From a virus, in the IMG/VR virus record IMGVR_UViG_3300046474_000040, positions 1-27,540 of that record: a DNA stretch of 27,540 bases; one strand, 5' to 3'. Under the pieces are notes generated by a model. That model was not told the DNA's origin, did no database searches, and saw only the letters and a program-made list of their open reading frames with translations. Made by a program: the position numbers and the translations under genes. Shown piece after piece: positions 8,201 to 14,117 of this stretch; the first letter of the stretch is position 1; every line of letters begins with the position of its first letter.

Positions 8201-9909
8201 ACAGACTTGCCATTGAGATGGCTAAGATCGATAGGTACCTGAAGGGCGACTACTCCAGGAAGGCCCTAGAGGCCCTCAGGGATTATGACATCGCTCTAGC
8301 TCTTGAGCAAGACGCATCGTCGTCTGGTGCCCAGATCATTGCGCTGACCACCAAGAATAAGCAGCTTGCTGAGCTCAGTAACGTGATCCCAACCACCCAG
8401 AAGAAGCGTCTGTACGATGAGATCGCTGGAGCGACCTATAACGATCCTCGCTTCAGGGCTCTGAATGAGAAGCTAGGTCTGACTGAAAAGGATCTGCGTA
8501 AGGCTGCCAAGGCCCAGAACATGGTAACCTTCTATGGTGCAGGTGAGCGTACCGGCATTATGAATGTGGAGGGAAAGCTCTCAAAGATTCTTGGTAGGGA
8601 CTCTGCCACCTTGGTGGTGAAGGCCTCAGACAGAGATGTAGTGCTTAACGAGATTGATGCAAGGATCGCCCGTGTCGAGAGATACGACGCAGATACTGGC
8701 ATGCAGCTTCGTGAACTTCGTCAGAATGTCCGTGATGTGTTCAACAAGGGTATGGACCCCGGCGACGACATTATGGAGCAGCTGTACTTCCTTGACACCA
8801 AGACCAAGGATCTCGTCGAGAAGATGACCAGGAGCTACGATCGTGTGGTGACTCCTGATGACTTCAAGACGATAGCTAGCATCATGAGCGAGCATCTGGC
8901 CGACCAGGTGCCCATCCTTAAGGACTTTACCAAGTTCTTCGGTAGGCTTGCCGAGGCTTACCTAGCTAATGCGAAGCCCTCTCAGGCCGACTTCGACTGG
9001 AAGACGATTGCTAAGATCAAGCTTCTGGGTAGCCGCAAGAAGGGCTACGTGCTTCCAGACTCCGTCAGTGAGTTTCTCGGACTCAAGGCAGGAGAGCCCG
9101 TCTCTGAACAGGTACTTAAACGATTCAGCTTCTGGGACCCGAAAGGGACACTTAGGGACATCATCTATGGTGTGGACTCTCCGAACAGCAGACGGACAGG
9201 CGGCAAGTACTTTAAGATCGAGTTCTTTGACCTCCTGAAGCTCAATGAGATGGAGCTGTTCTACGCCAACAAGCTACCTAAGTCTTGGACTAACGTCCCT
9301 TGGGTAAACTTCGACGGCAAGACTATCGAGCAGAACTTTACTCAGAGCTTTGAAGAGCGCCTCAGCTATCGTGACAAAGACGGTAATTGGGTGAACAATA
9401 TCCTACAGGTGCCTCAGAAGACCGAGGCCTCGTGGTGGGAGCAGGTGATCAATAAGTCTGGCAAGATCAATGACATCGCTGATGCCACCAAAGCCCGGAC
9501 AGCCTTTGCTGTTAACGGTAACCACTCCAATGATGCCACACTCGTGAAACAGTTTCACCTGTGGGGACAGCGGAATGGCATTGCCACCTCGACTATCCAT
9601 GATGCGTTCTTCACGAATGCAGCTGACATGTTGAAGGCTAGACAGGCTCTGAAGGAGATCTATGCCAGAGCCCTAAAGAGTGAGGGTGTCAAGCGTACCC
9701 TAGACGAGATGCGTGCCAGAGGTCTGCCTAAAGAAGTCTACGATGCCTTCCTCCAAGAGGCTATCGACAAGGGACTTATACCTGTAGTGGGCAAGTCACG
9801 CATCGGTGGTAAGCTCTTGACTGAAGAGGACATCCTTACAACCGATGATATTCTTGAAGAAGTTCCTGACAACTTCGAGGATGATAAGAGTTGGTACGGT
9901 ATCGGTTAA
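5281..9909 (+). CDS. MuF head morphogenesis protein fused to T7/N4-like single-subunit RNA polymerase
   Basis: GTG 5281 is chosen for AAGGAG at 5266-5271, nine bases upstream. Residues 1-345 form a complete MuF/SPP1 gp7-like protein, with the signature LDSRTTPLCAHRDG (215-228), PPAHFNCRS (240-248) and the usual family ending (SYNDWLMRQ...LFRSGQLTVDKF...GIRELRAM). Such proteins are about 350 residues; this one has 1542. The extra ~1200 residues carry the single-subunit RNA polymerase motifs in order: DHRARVY (861-867; DxRGR motif), QDASSSGAQ (1010-1018; motif A, D1011 matching T7 D537), R1073-K1077-Y1085-G1086 with exact T7 spacing (motif B, T7 R627/K631/Y639/G640), NHSND (1414-1418) and IHDAF (1439-1443; motif C, D1441 matching T7 D812). 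Both metal-binding aspartates are present, so activity is predicted. By analogy with N4 it is probably packaged and delivered with the DNA; that step is inference. Confidence 0.85.
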   Translation: MSTNANTKIYDSVVNRAAMIRLYERRVNGKVELVLNDHKVRLDELIKGANLSQSGVSKLRKDIEDELLGTYSEAFRVTKTSLTDLALDQLSYTYQTIEASMGRIWDVQRPTRRVAEEIVLERPLYNDRTLAAGWAGVSRYERVRLESVIRKGIAAGRTADEIALDVRKGNVHNISYNQSKSLVVTAITSVHAQSDHAVYKANEKALRGWQYVAVLDSRTTPLCAHRDGQIYPVGDVEHLPPAHFNCRSTTIPVFRSWADLAKLEGVAEVRRQNISKLTDKQKAFYDGQTPLRESYNDWLMRQSKEVQLQHLGDYQKVDLFRSGQLTVDKFTNPEGNSIGIRELRAMTDSGYTIPGDTVKFANAKARLDAMQLGASSPESFYNNPTLKKTLVDYYLLQAGDLDGTLSLTNYRGLVLPSKAAVKKRVLTSPPRDDQLIFNPHTGRYEDVRLYQPNPGVLNNNLRLVDASEKLKPSDKEFIKAIDDALNGRMGVNQRAAVVDNLRIVFSRFRDSGEAWTNFKAVVQSQMKFDVMNVSDFIETQLRRDTDVLKKLLQDNYVDPVLGPVQLDELSRDFLKNIQAKNRWEDTVAPKIARELKPLLNSELPIVIRDRLSDRDLHQFYLRFAHRLALNDGPDRDSVAVALGRDLYNLANLNGKRAAWYELGMKLLSSKRVSKLFEIETFGVQKKRMKSRLSNNYFGPYYDTLSYNIRVVDPRIQLYSKLTRKVDLGLRVAVTRPENRLVFRKGFKTYFIDRGGLGLEDTRIPITSTSSFSDFPEEFVDDDLVNALTWASRSEYRIDEDYYDFVKKLLYFQDDKGGAKKYNDLNEYRKYIAARGDAYERFKAMEWLRESGDSFSNHPFIDHRARVYERGLIGPQAGETFRPFLNTKEVKKFSPEEFKDLQDQIGSFLGGLNDYFEGRFNSLTVTGRQKIAERWRSELVQLGNHMLRGKPANLRAILDSDFAQRVDGEELGKFYRLAIEMAKIDRYLKGDYSRKALEALRDYDIALALEQDASSSGAQIIALTTKNKQLAELSNVIPTTQKKRLYDEIAGATYNDPRFRALNEKLGLTEKDLRKAAKAQNMVTFYGAGERTGIMNVEGKLSKILGRDSATLVVKASDRDVVLNEIDARIARVERYDADTGMQLRELRQNVRDVFNKGMDPGDDIMEQLYFLDTKTKDLVEKMTRSYDRVVTPDDFKTIASIMSEHLADQVPILKDFTKFFGRLAEAYLANAKPSQADFDWKTIAKIKLLGSRKKGYVLPDSVSEFLGLKAGEPVSEQVLKRFSFWDPKGTLRDIIYGVDSPNSRRTGGKYFKIEFFDLLKLNEMELFYANKLPKSWTNVPWVNFDGKTIEQNFTQSFEERLSYRDKDGNWVNNILQVPQKTEASWWEQVINKSGKINDIADATKARTAFAVNGNHSNDATLVKQFHLWGQRNGIATSTIHDAFFTNAADMLKARQALKEIYARALKSEGVKRTLDEMRARGLPKEVYDAFLQEAIDKGLIPVVGKSRIGGKLLTEEDILTTDDILEEVPDNFEDDKSWYGIG
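7810..9906 (+). other. Single-subunit RNA polymerase catalytic core within the MuF fusion
   Basis: This marks the part of the fusion that contains all recognised polymerase motifs, about residues 844 to 1542. Motif order and internal spacing match the T7 family. In motif A the pattern D-x-S-x-S-G-x-Q is shared with T7 (D537-Q544). In motif B the R, K, M, Y and G positions fall at the same intervals. Motif C is I-H-D-[SA]-F. The A-to-B distance (66 residues) is shorter than in T7 (94), and the B-to-C distance (364) is much longer than in T7 (181), so there is an insertion in the fingers/palm region. The amino-terminal polymerase domain probably lies between residues ~346 and 840; a weak match to T7 (RDSVAVALGRDLYNLANL, 635-652) is suggestive only. 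Confidence 0.85.
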
Positions 9910-9982
9910 CACGAACCCGTTAAATTAACCCAGGCGCGCGTTCTGGTGATTGTATTGCGAGAGCGCCGCCTAACCTTATTTC

Positions 9983-9997
9983 AGAGATTGTATCTCT
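9983..9997. promoter_or_regulatory. 3-nt-loop hairpin A, candidate phage-polymerase recognition site
   Basis: AGAGAT (9983-9988), loop TGT, ATCTCT (9992-9997) form a perfect 6-bp stem. It follows TAACCTTATTT. No T-tract follows, so it is not a typical terminator. N4 virion RNA polymerase promoters are DNA hairpins with a short stem and a 3-nt loop, so the form matches. The orientation is unclear: the central loop base is a purine (G) only on the + strand, and N4 needs a purine at the loop centre on the template strand. Confidence 0.4.
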
Positions 9998-10005
9998 AAC
10001 CTCAT

Positions 10006-10022
10006 TTTGAGTTGTACTCAAA
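10006..10022. promoter_or_regulatory. 3-nt-loop hairpin B, overlaps scaffold ribosome binding site
   Basis: TTTGAGT (10006-10012), loop TGT, ACTCAAA (10016-10022) form a perfect 7-bp stem. Its centre is 24 bp from that of hairpin A. The stem sequence differs from hairpin A but pairing and loop are kept. Its right arm overlaps the Shine-Dalgarno AAAGGA (10020-10025) of the scaffold gene, so in mRNA it could also limit ribosome access. Promoter, RNA-processing and translational roles all remain possible. Confidence 0.4.
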
Positions 10023-10031
10023 GGATCTATC

Positions 10032-10733
10032 ATGGCTACTGATAATGGTAAGAACGACGGGGAAGAGGGCAAGACTCCCGACCCCAAGGACAAGACGCAG
10101 AACACCGACGATGACAACGGAAAACAAGAGCCCACGCTTGAAGAGCGGCTTGAGGCTCTGGTGGAAGCTCGGCTGAAGCCTATTAAGGATAAGCTGGACG
10201 GTGCCTACTCACAACGTGACTCCGAGAAAGCCAGAGCTGACGCTCTTGAGAAGGAGAAGCGTGAGGCAGAACTCAAGCGTCTTGAGGACGAGGGTAAACA
10301 CAAGGAAGCTGCTGAACTCAAGGTTGCTGAAGCACAGCGCCAAGCCGACGAAGAGCGGAGGCGACGCGAAGCTGCCGAAGAAGAGAACACCAAGCTGACA
10401 CGTGACCTCGACGTCAAGAACGCCCTGAGTGGCCACAACTTCCGTAATGATAAGGCAGCTGGAACCGCCCATCGGGAAATTGTGGACGAACTGGTTAAGA
10501 ATAGCCAGGGCGTCTGGGTGCATAAGTCTGGTGCGAGCATTAAAGACTGTGTGGAGGCATTCGTCAAGGATGATGCCAACAGCTATCTCTTTAAAGCTAG
10601 AGCGTCCTCTGGTTCCGGTTCTGACACTGCAGTGCCTAGCAAAGACACCTCCAAGGGTGGCTCGCTCTTTGCGATGTCCCAAGCGGAAGTACTAGAAATG
10701 GCCGCGAAGGGGAAACTCCCCAAGCGCAAGTAA
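10032..10733 (+). CDS. Capsid scaffolding protein
   Basis: ATG 10032 follows AAGGA at six-base spacing. The 233-residue product lies directly before the major capsid gene and has scaffold composition. An acidic disordered start (GKNDGEEGKTPDPKDKTQN) is followed by a long charged coiled coil (about residues 35-135, many K/E/A heptads such as RLEDEGKHKEAAELKVAEAQRQADEERR). A compact segment around HREIVDELVKNSQGVWVHK follows, then a short basic C-terminal helix (MSQAEVLEMAAKGKLPKRK). Such basic C-terminal helices bind the coat protein in known scaffolds. Scaffolding proteins guide procapsid assembly and then leave or are degraded. No protease domain is visible here. Confidence 0.85.
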   Translation: MATDNGKNDGEEGKTPDPKDKTQNTDDDNGKQEPTLEERLEALVEARLKPIKDKLDGAYSQRDSEKARADALEKEKREAELKRLEDEGKHKEAAELKVAEAQRQADEERRRREAAEEENTKLTRDLDVKNALSGHNFRNDKAAGTAHREIVDELVKNSQGVWVHKSGASIKDCVEAFVKDDANSYLFKARASSGSGSDTAVPSKDTSKGGSLFAMSQAEVLEMAAKGKLPKRK

Positions 10734-10749
10734 ACTTTAAGGAATTGAG

Positions 10750-11931
10750 ATGACTGCCAGAACTAACGTTCCGGGCGCTACTAACGAAGTGCTCCAGTCT
10801 GCGCTCTCCGCCTACTCGGATGAAGCGTATACTAACGCAAAGAAGCTGTCGGGCACGGGCATTGTTGGCTCGAACCCCGACATCGACCCTTCCACTGAAA
10901 CCTTTATCGGTCAGGTCCGTTGGCACAAGCCGATGAACCCGGTGATCAACGTCGCGTCTCTGACTGACTCGACTGCCGGTGCCAAGACCAACTACTCGTC
11001 CGACTACCTGCGTTACGTCAAATCGGTCCGTACCCACGGCGCTGAGAAGGTGAACATGCAGAAAGTCGTCACTCAGGTCGACGGTCTGGCTAAGCTGGGT
11101 CGTGACTTCGGCGAGACTCGTGCTCAGGACGAGCACAACGCCCTCCTGGCCATCCTGAAGGGCGTCGCGATCGCGGAAGCTCTGAACGGCGCTGCTACTG
11201 GTTCTGGCTCGACCGGTCTCGGTGGCCAGACCTTTGCCAACGACCCGAGCGACAAGAAGTACGGCTTCTATGTCGATCTGGGTGCCGCCAAGAACGTCGT
11301 CGATGCGACCGCCACTGTCCAAGGTGCGGCCCGTGCCGAAGGCTTCCTGCGCGCCTTCGGTATGGCTTACAAGGACTACGAGCCCGAATATGCCTACCTC
11401 GTCACCTCGCCGGAGACGATGGCTTCGCTGCGTTCGGCCAACCTCGTTGACCAGACCAAAGTCACTGACGGTGCGATCGAATTCTCGACCATCTTCGAAG
11501 GTAAGTTCCGCCTGATCTCGTCGCGTGCTGTGACCTCGCTCACTGGCGCTGAACTGACCATGCTGAACACTGGTGCTGGTGTTGACATCGTCGGCACGAA
11601 GACCTCGTTCATCGTTCTGCCGGGCGCTATCGCCTTCCATCCGCTGGATGTGCCGGACGAGACTGAGATCACCCGTGACGGCAACGCCTATAAGGGCGGC
11701 GGCCTGACCTCGGTCTGGCACCGTTGGGGTTACGTCATGGCCCCGGCTGGCTACGACTGGATCGGCTCGGAGGACGACTTTGCCTCCGACACGACCTACC
11801 AGAGCATTGTCGAAAGCTCGACTGTCAAAGCCCTGACTGCGGTCACGACAATCGCCAATGCCAAGGGTACCTGGAACCGCAAGGCCAGCTCGGCCCTGAG
11901 CCTGGGCATCCTGCCGATCTTCCACTCGTAA
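10750..11931 (+). CDS. Major capsid protein (HK97-fold expected)
   Basis: ATG 10750 follows AAGGA (10739-10743) at six-base spacing. The 393-residue length, position after the scaffold gene and before a connector gene, and strong codon bias identify the major coat protein. Serine is mostly TCG and arginine almost only CGT/CGC, unlike the neighbours. Internal features fit an HK97-type coat: an N-terminal helical arm (NEVLQSALSAYSDEAYTNAKK), a long loop region (VRWHKPMNPVINVASLTDSTAG), a spine helix (QDEHNALLAILKGVAIAEAL, about 132-151), and a C-terminal beta region with GLTSVWHRWGYVMAPAGYDWIGSEDDFASD (about 318-347). There is no obvious N-terminal delta domain, consistent with a separate scaffold. 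The fold is inferred, not shown by a direct motif. Confidence 0.88.
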   Translation: MTARTNVPGATNEVLQSALSAYSDEAYTNAKKLSGTGIVGSNPDIDPSTETFIGQVRWHKPMNPVINVASLTDSTAGAKTNYSSDYLRYVKSVRTHGAEKVNMQKVVTQVDGLAKLGRDFGETRAQDEHNALLAILKGVAIAEALNGAATGSGSTGLGGQTFANDPSDKKYGFYVDLGAAKNVVDATATVQGAARAEGFLRAFGMAYKDYEPEYAYLVTSPETMASLRSANLVDQTKVTDGAIEFSTIFEGKFRLISSRAVTSLTGAELTMLNTGAGVDIVGTKTSFIVLPGAIAFHPLDVPDETEITRDGNAYKGGGLTSVWHRWGYVMAPAGYDWIGSEDDFASDTTYQSIVESSTVKALTAVTTIANAKGTWNRKASSALSLGILPIFHS

Positions 11932-11950
11932 GCAACGATAGGAAACACTT

Positions 11951-12430
11951 ATGGCTCTCAGTAAAAGCGTCAACTCCAACGCGACTGTCGCTGAAGCTGA
12001 TGCCTACTTCGATGGACGTCTAGATGTCGCAGCGTGGACGCAAGCGGACACGACAGAGAAAGAGAAGGCGCTTATCACAGCCACTTCCCTTCTAGACGTC
12101 CAGGAGTGGGTAGGTTCTGCTGTAAGTGTGGACCAACCTCTCGCTTTTCCGCGTGTGGGTGAGTATCTTGATCCTCGGTTGGGAATGTGTGTGCCACTAA
12201 ATGGTGCAGGCGTTCCCGACCGGGTGGTCAAGGCAACCTATGAACTAGCATACCATCTTTTGAACAATGATGGTCTTCTGGACGATACAGGCAAGGTCGA
12301 GTCCCTGAACATCGCAGGTGTGAGCCTGACGAATATTAGAGCTACTCCTAAGATTCCCGACTTCGTTAAACGTCTGATCAGGCCGCTGTTGCAAAACAAA
12401 GGCTCCAGGGCGTGGTGGAGGGCTAACTAG
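11951..12430 (+). CDS. Head-tail adaptor (DnaT-like/gp6-type connector)
   Basis: ATG 11951 follows ATAGGAAAC. The 159-residue product has the pattern of the phage 'DnaT-like' adaptor family: an N-terminal A-D-A-Y-F-D-G-R-L segment (17-25), a helix KEKALITATSLLDVQEWVG, the diagnostic LAFPRVG (64-70), and VPDRVVKATYELAYHLL (about 88-104). The database name DnaT-like is misleading: in this position the protein is the first connector ring bound to the portal, as HK97 gp6 and SPP1 gp15 are. The stop overlaps the next start (TAGTG). Confidence 0.75.
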   Translation: MALSKSVNSNATVAEADAYFDGRLDVAAWTQADTTEKEKALITATSLLDVQEWVGSAVSVDQPLAFPRVGEYLDPRLGMCVPLNGAGVPDRVVKATYELAYHLLNNDGLLDDTGKVESLNIAGVSLTNIRATPKIPDFVKRLIRPLLQNKGSRAWWRAN

Positions 12431-12795
12431 TGAGCTACCGTAACCTCGCTGACCAGCAGGTACGTCAAGCTTTTAATAAGCTGAAGGATCTGGCTGAGGA
12501 CGCCATTCTTTACAAAAAGAATGCGCTTGGCTTCAACTTCGGCGCAGGGCAGGCTATTGTCGCCGATTCCGGTTCGATAACCACAAAGGTGATTGAACTG
12601 AAGAAGGAGCGGGCATCCCAAAAGACCAACGTTACCTCAAAGACAATTATGCTGAAGTCATCTGAAGTCGGCAGTCTGACTGATTACGCTGAGATCGAAC
12701 TTGATGGTCTCAGGTGGAAGTTTGGCGACCCGATCAGAGACAGTGGTTATGTTCTCATCACTACTGTGTTCAGGGAGGCTTCAAATGGTGGGTAA
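12430..12795 (+). CDS. Probable head-closure (stopper) protein
   Basis: GTG 12430 overlaps the preceding stop and has GGAGG (12417-12421) eight bases upstream. The 121-residue product has a helical start and then a beta-rich half ending ELDGLRWKFGDPIRDSGYVLITTVFREA. Its size and slot between adaptor and tail terminator match the siphovirus stopper/head-closure protein, which keeps packaged DNA in the head. Sequence signatures are weak, so the assignment rests mainly on gene order. It could also be a neck protein of another class. Confidence 0.55.
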   Translation: MSYRNLADQQVRQAFNKLKDLAEDAILYKKNALGFNFGAGQAIVADSGSITTKVIELKKERASQKTNVTSKTIMLKSSEVGSLTDYAEIELDGLRWKFGDPIRDSGYVLITTVFREASNGG

Positions 12796-13201
12796 GTATT
12801 CAGCACTCACTGCTGACATCTTCTCGGTGTTTGACACTTCCGCATGGAAAAACGAGGGAATTAATACGTGGCCTAGTGACTTCAAACCAGATGATGCTGG
12901 TGACAAGTACGTGCGTGTTAGCATCGTTCCTAGTGGGAGAGGTCTCAACAGGACCTCAGCATCAGGTATTCTAATTATAGACATCTTCACCCCTGCAGGT
13001 TTTGGCCCACAAGCGCAGAACCAGATTGCAGATAAGCTAGATGCATATTTGACGGGTAAGTCACTGTCGACTCAGACAGGAGGCTCTACTCAGTTTCCCA
13101 AAGAGAGTGCCTTGCGCTACTTAGGGACTGACAAGGACAACCCCTCACTCAGCAGGGCTAGCTACGAGATACCTTTTAACTTTTTCGGGATGATTAACTA
13201 A
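12785..13201 (+). CDS. Probable tail terminator/completion protein
   Basis: The open frame extends upstream, but ATG 12785 is preferred: GGGAGG (12773-12778) is six bases before it, and it overlaps the preceding gene by only 11 bases. The 138-residue product begins MVGKYSALTADIFSVF and includes VRVSIVPSGRGLNRTSASGILIIDIFTPAGFGPQAQNQIADKLDAYLTGKSL. It ends SRASYEIPFNFFGMIN. A helix, a four-strand sheet and a second helix followed by a final strand are typical of the gpU/gp17 tail-terminator fold, and the slot directly before the tail tube gene agrees. The protein caps the tail tube and joins it to the head. Confidence 0.7.
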   Translation: MVGKYSALTADIFSVFDTSAWKNEGINTWPSDFKPDDAGDKYVRVSIVPSGRGLNRTSASGILIIDIFTPAGFGPQAQNQIADKLDAYLTGKSLSTQTGGSTQFPKESALRYLGTDKDNPSLSRASYEIPFNFFGMIN

Positions 13202-13800
13202 TGGCTCACATTTCCTCCATTGGCGCGGGTATGTTCTCCGACCTCGCCGTCGCTTGCCCGACTGCGGACCTGTCCGCTTCGGCGCTGGCTGCTCTCGACA
13301 CAGCTGCTGAATTCCAGGCCCTGTTTGCCTCGGAAATTCCGACTGTTGGTGGTACGAAAGCCGCCAATACCTTCTGCCGTATCACGAACATTCGTGAATT
13401 CCCGGCGATGGGTACTCCTCCGAACGTCGTCAACGTTCCGACCTATGGCTCGAAGACCTCGCGCCAGATTCAGGGTCAGTCCGACGCGCCGTCGATGGAG
13501 CTCACGCTGAACTACGTTCCGGCTGACTGGGCCAAGGATGTCACGAACATCCTCGGTTCGATGGTCGGTGACGGCATTCAGCGCGTCTTCCGCTTCTGCC
13601 TCATGAACTCGCAGCCGACTGGCTCGGGTGCTACTCAGTACGCCTCGACCACGGGCGGTATCGGTACCGTTCAGAACAGCCAGTACTACTGGGTTGGCAA
13701 GCTGGAAGCCCTCCAGGTGAACCCGCAGCTGACCGACGCCAACACGGCGACGATCACTATCACCATCCAGTCGGACTTCTATGGTGCTTACACCATCTAA
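13201..13800 (+). CDS. Major tail (tube) protein
   Basis: ATG 13201 overlaps the previous stop (TAATG). The 199-residue product has the same strong codon bias as the coat protein (TCG serine, C-ending codons), as expected for a protein made in hundreds of copies. It is rich in beta segments and includes FCRITNIREFPAMGTPPNVVNVPTYG (58-83), the loop QIQGQSDAPSMELTLNYVP and a C-terminal TATITITIQSDFYGAYTI. A central beta sandwich with long loops is expected of siphovirus tube subunits. An intrinsic terminator follows. The assignment rests on bias, length and position; no single diagnostic motif was used. Confidence 0.85.
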   Translation: MAHISSIGAGMFSDLAVACPTADLSASALAALDTAAEFQALFASEIPTVGGTKAANTFCRITNIREFPAMGTPPNVVNVPTYGSKTSRQIQGQSDAPSMELTLNYVPADWAKDVTNILGSMVGDGIQRVFRFCLMNSQPTGSGATQYASTTGGIGTVQNSQYYWVGKLEALQVNPQLTDANTATITITIQSDFYGAYTI

Positions 13801-13814
13801 GTGCTGATTACCTA

Positions 13815-13850
13815 GGGAGGGTCGGCTCAATGCTGATCCTCCCATCTTTT
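13815..13850 (+). terminator. Intrinsic terminator after the major tail gene
   Basis: GGGAGG (13815-13820) pairs with CCTCCC (13838-13843). The stem continues inward through GTCGGC against GCTGAT with two G-U pairs, around the loop TCAAT. ATCTTTT follows. This would end or reduce transcription after the abundant head and tail-tube genes. Confidence 0.75.
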
Positions 13851-13878
13851 CATCATATTATTAAGTCAGGTATTGACA

Positions 13879-14115
13879 ATGGACCAACAAGGTCAGAGGC
13901 CGTTTGATCTCGGCTATGTCGTTCGCGCTACTGTGAAGCACATGCGTAAAAGCGTGCGTATCAGTATCGATAAGACATTCGCTCGTATTTCTGAATTCGA
14001 AGGTGACGGCGTAAAGTCCGCTGAAGTTTTGCGCACGCTGTCTGTACTGCATGAAATCGATAAGCAGCTGGAAAGCATCCAGACTGCTCATCCTGAAAAT
14101 CCCCAAGGAGAATGA
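13879..14115 (+). CDS. Small unknown protein upstream of tail chaperones
   Basis: ATG 13879 is preferred to TTG 13873 because the only SD-like sequence (CAGG, 13866-13869) is too close to the TTG. The 78-residue product is mostly helical and charged, with a central FARISEFEGDGVKSAEVLRTLSVLHEIDKQLESIQ. I do not recognise a family. It lies after a terminator and its stop overlaps the region of the next start, so it is probably translated with the tail chaperone genes. It may be a tail assembly factor, but nothing in the sequence proves that. Confidence 0.55.
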   Translation: MDQQGQRPFDLGYVVRATVKHMRKSVRISIDKTFARISEFEGDGVKSAEVLRTLSVLHEIDKQLESIQTAHPENPQGE

Positions 14116-14117
14116 TC

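Larger units (their letters stand above)
9910..10031 (+). promoter_or_regulatory. Intergenic regulatory region rich in inverted repeats
   Basis: This 122-bp stretch is the longest non-coding gap in the window and separates the polymerase fusion from the scaffold and capsid genes. It contains the palindrome GTTAA-A-TTAAC (9919-9929) and a GGCGC/GCGCC inverted repeat (9933-9937 with 9963-9967). A direct repeat TAACCTTATTT (9971-9981) and TAACCTCATTT (9997-10007) is also present, each copy leading into a perfect small hairpin. No good sigma70 -35/-10 pair was found. It ends with the ribosome binding site of the scaffold gene. It is a likely control region for capsid-gene transcription or mRNA processing. 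Confidence 0.55.

Noticed and set aside
5281-9909. C-terminal part of the MuF protein as a polymorphic toxin or ADP-ribosyltransferase
   Set aside because: MuF proteins can carry toxin domains, but the ordered motifs D-x-S-x-S-G-x-Q, R-x3-K-x7-Y-G and I-H-D match single-subunit RNA polymerase much better.
9944-9959. A third TGT-loop hairpin (GGTGAT-TGT-ATTGCG)
   Set aside because: Only two Watson-Crick pairs flank the loop; the next two are G-T mismatches. It echoes the two perfect hairpins but is too weak to list as a member.
9983-10022. Twin hairpins as intrinsic terminators
   Set aside because: Neither is followed by a T-run, the stems are short and AT-rich, and two in tandem directly before the scaffold start would be counterproductive.
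10636-11979. 447-codon open frame on the minus strand opposite the major capsid gene
   Set aside because: It mirrors the strong codon bias of the coat gene, has low-complexity R/V/D composition, and lacks a ribosome binding site. It is a shadow of the + strand gene.
13873-13900. TTGACA at 13873-13878 as a sigma70 -35 box after the terminator
   Set aside because: No -10-like hexamer occurs at 16-18 bp (the sequence there is gaggcc), and the site overlaps the start of the next gene.
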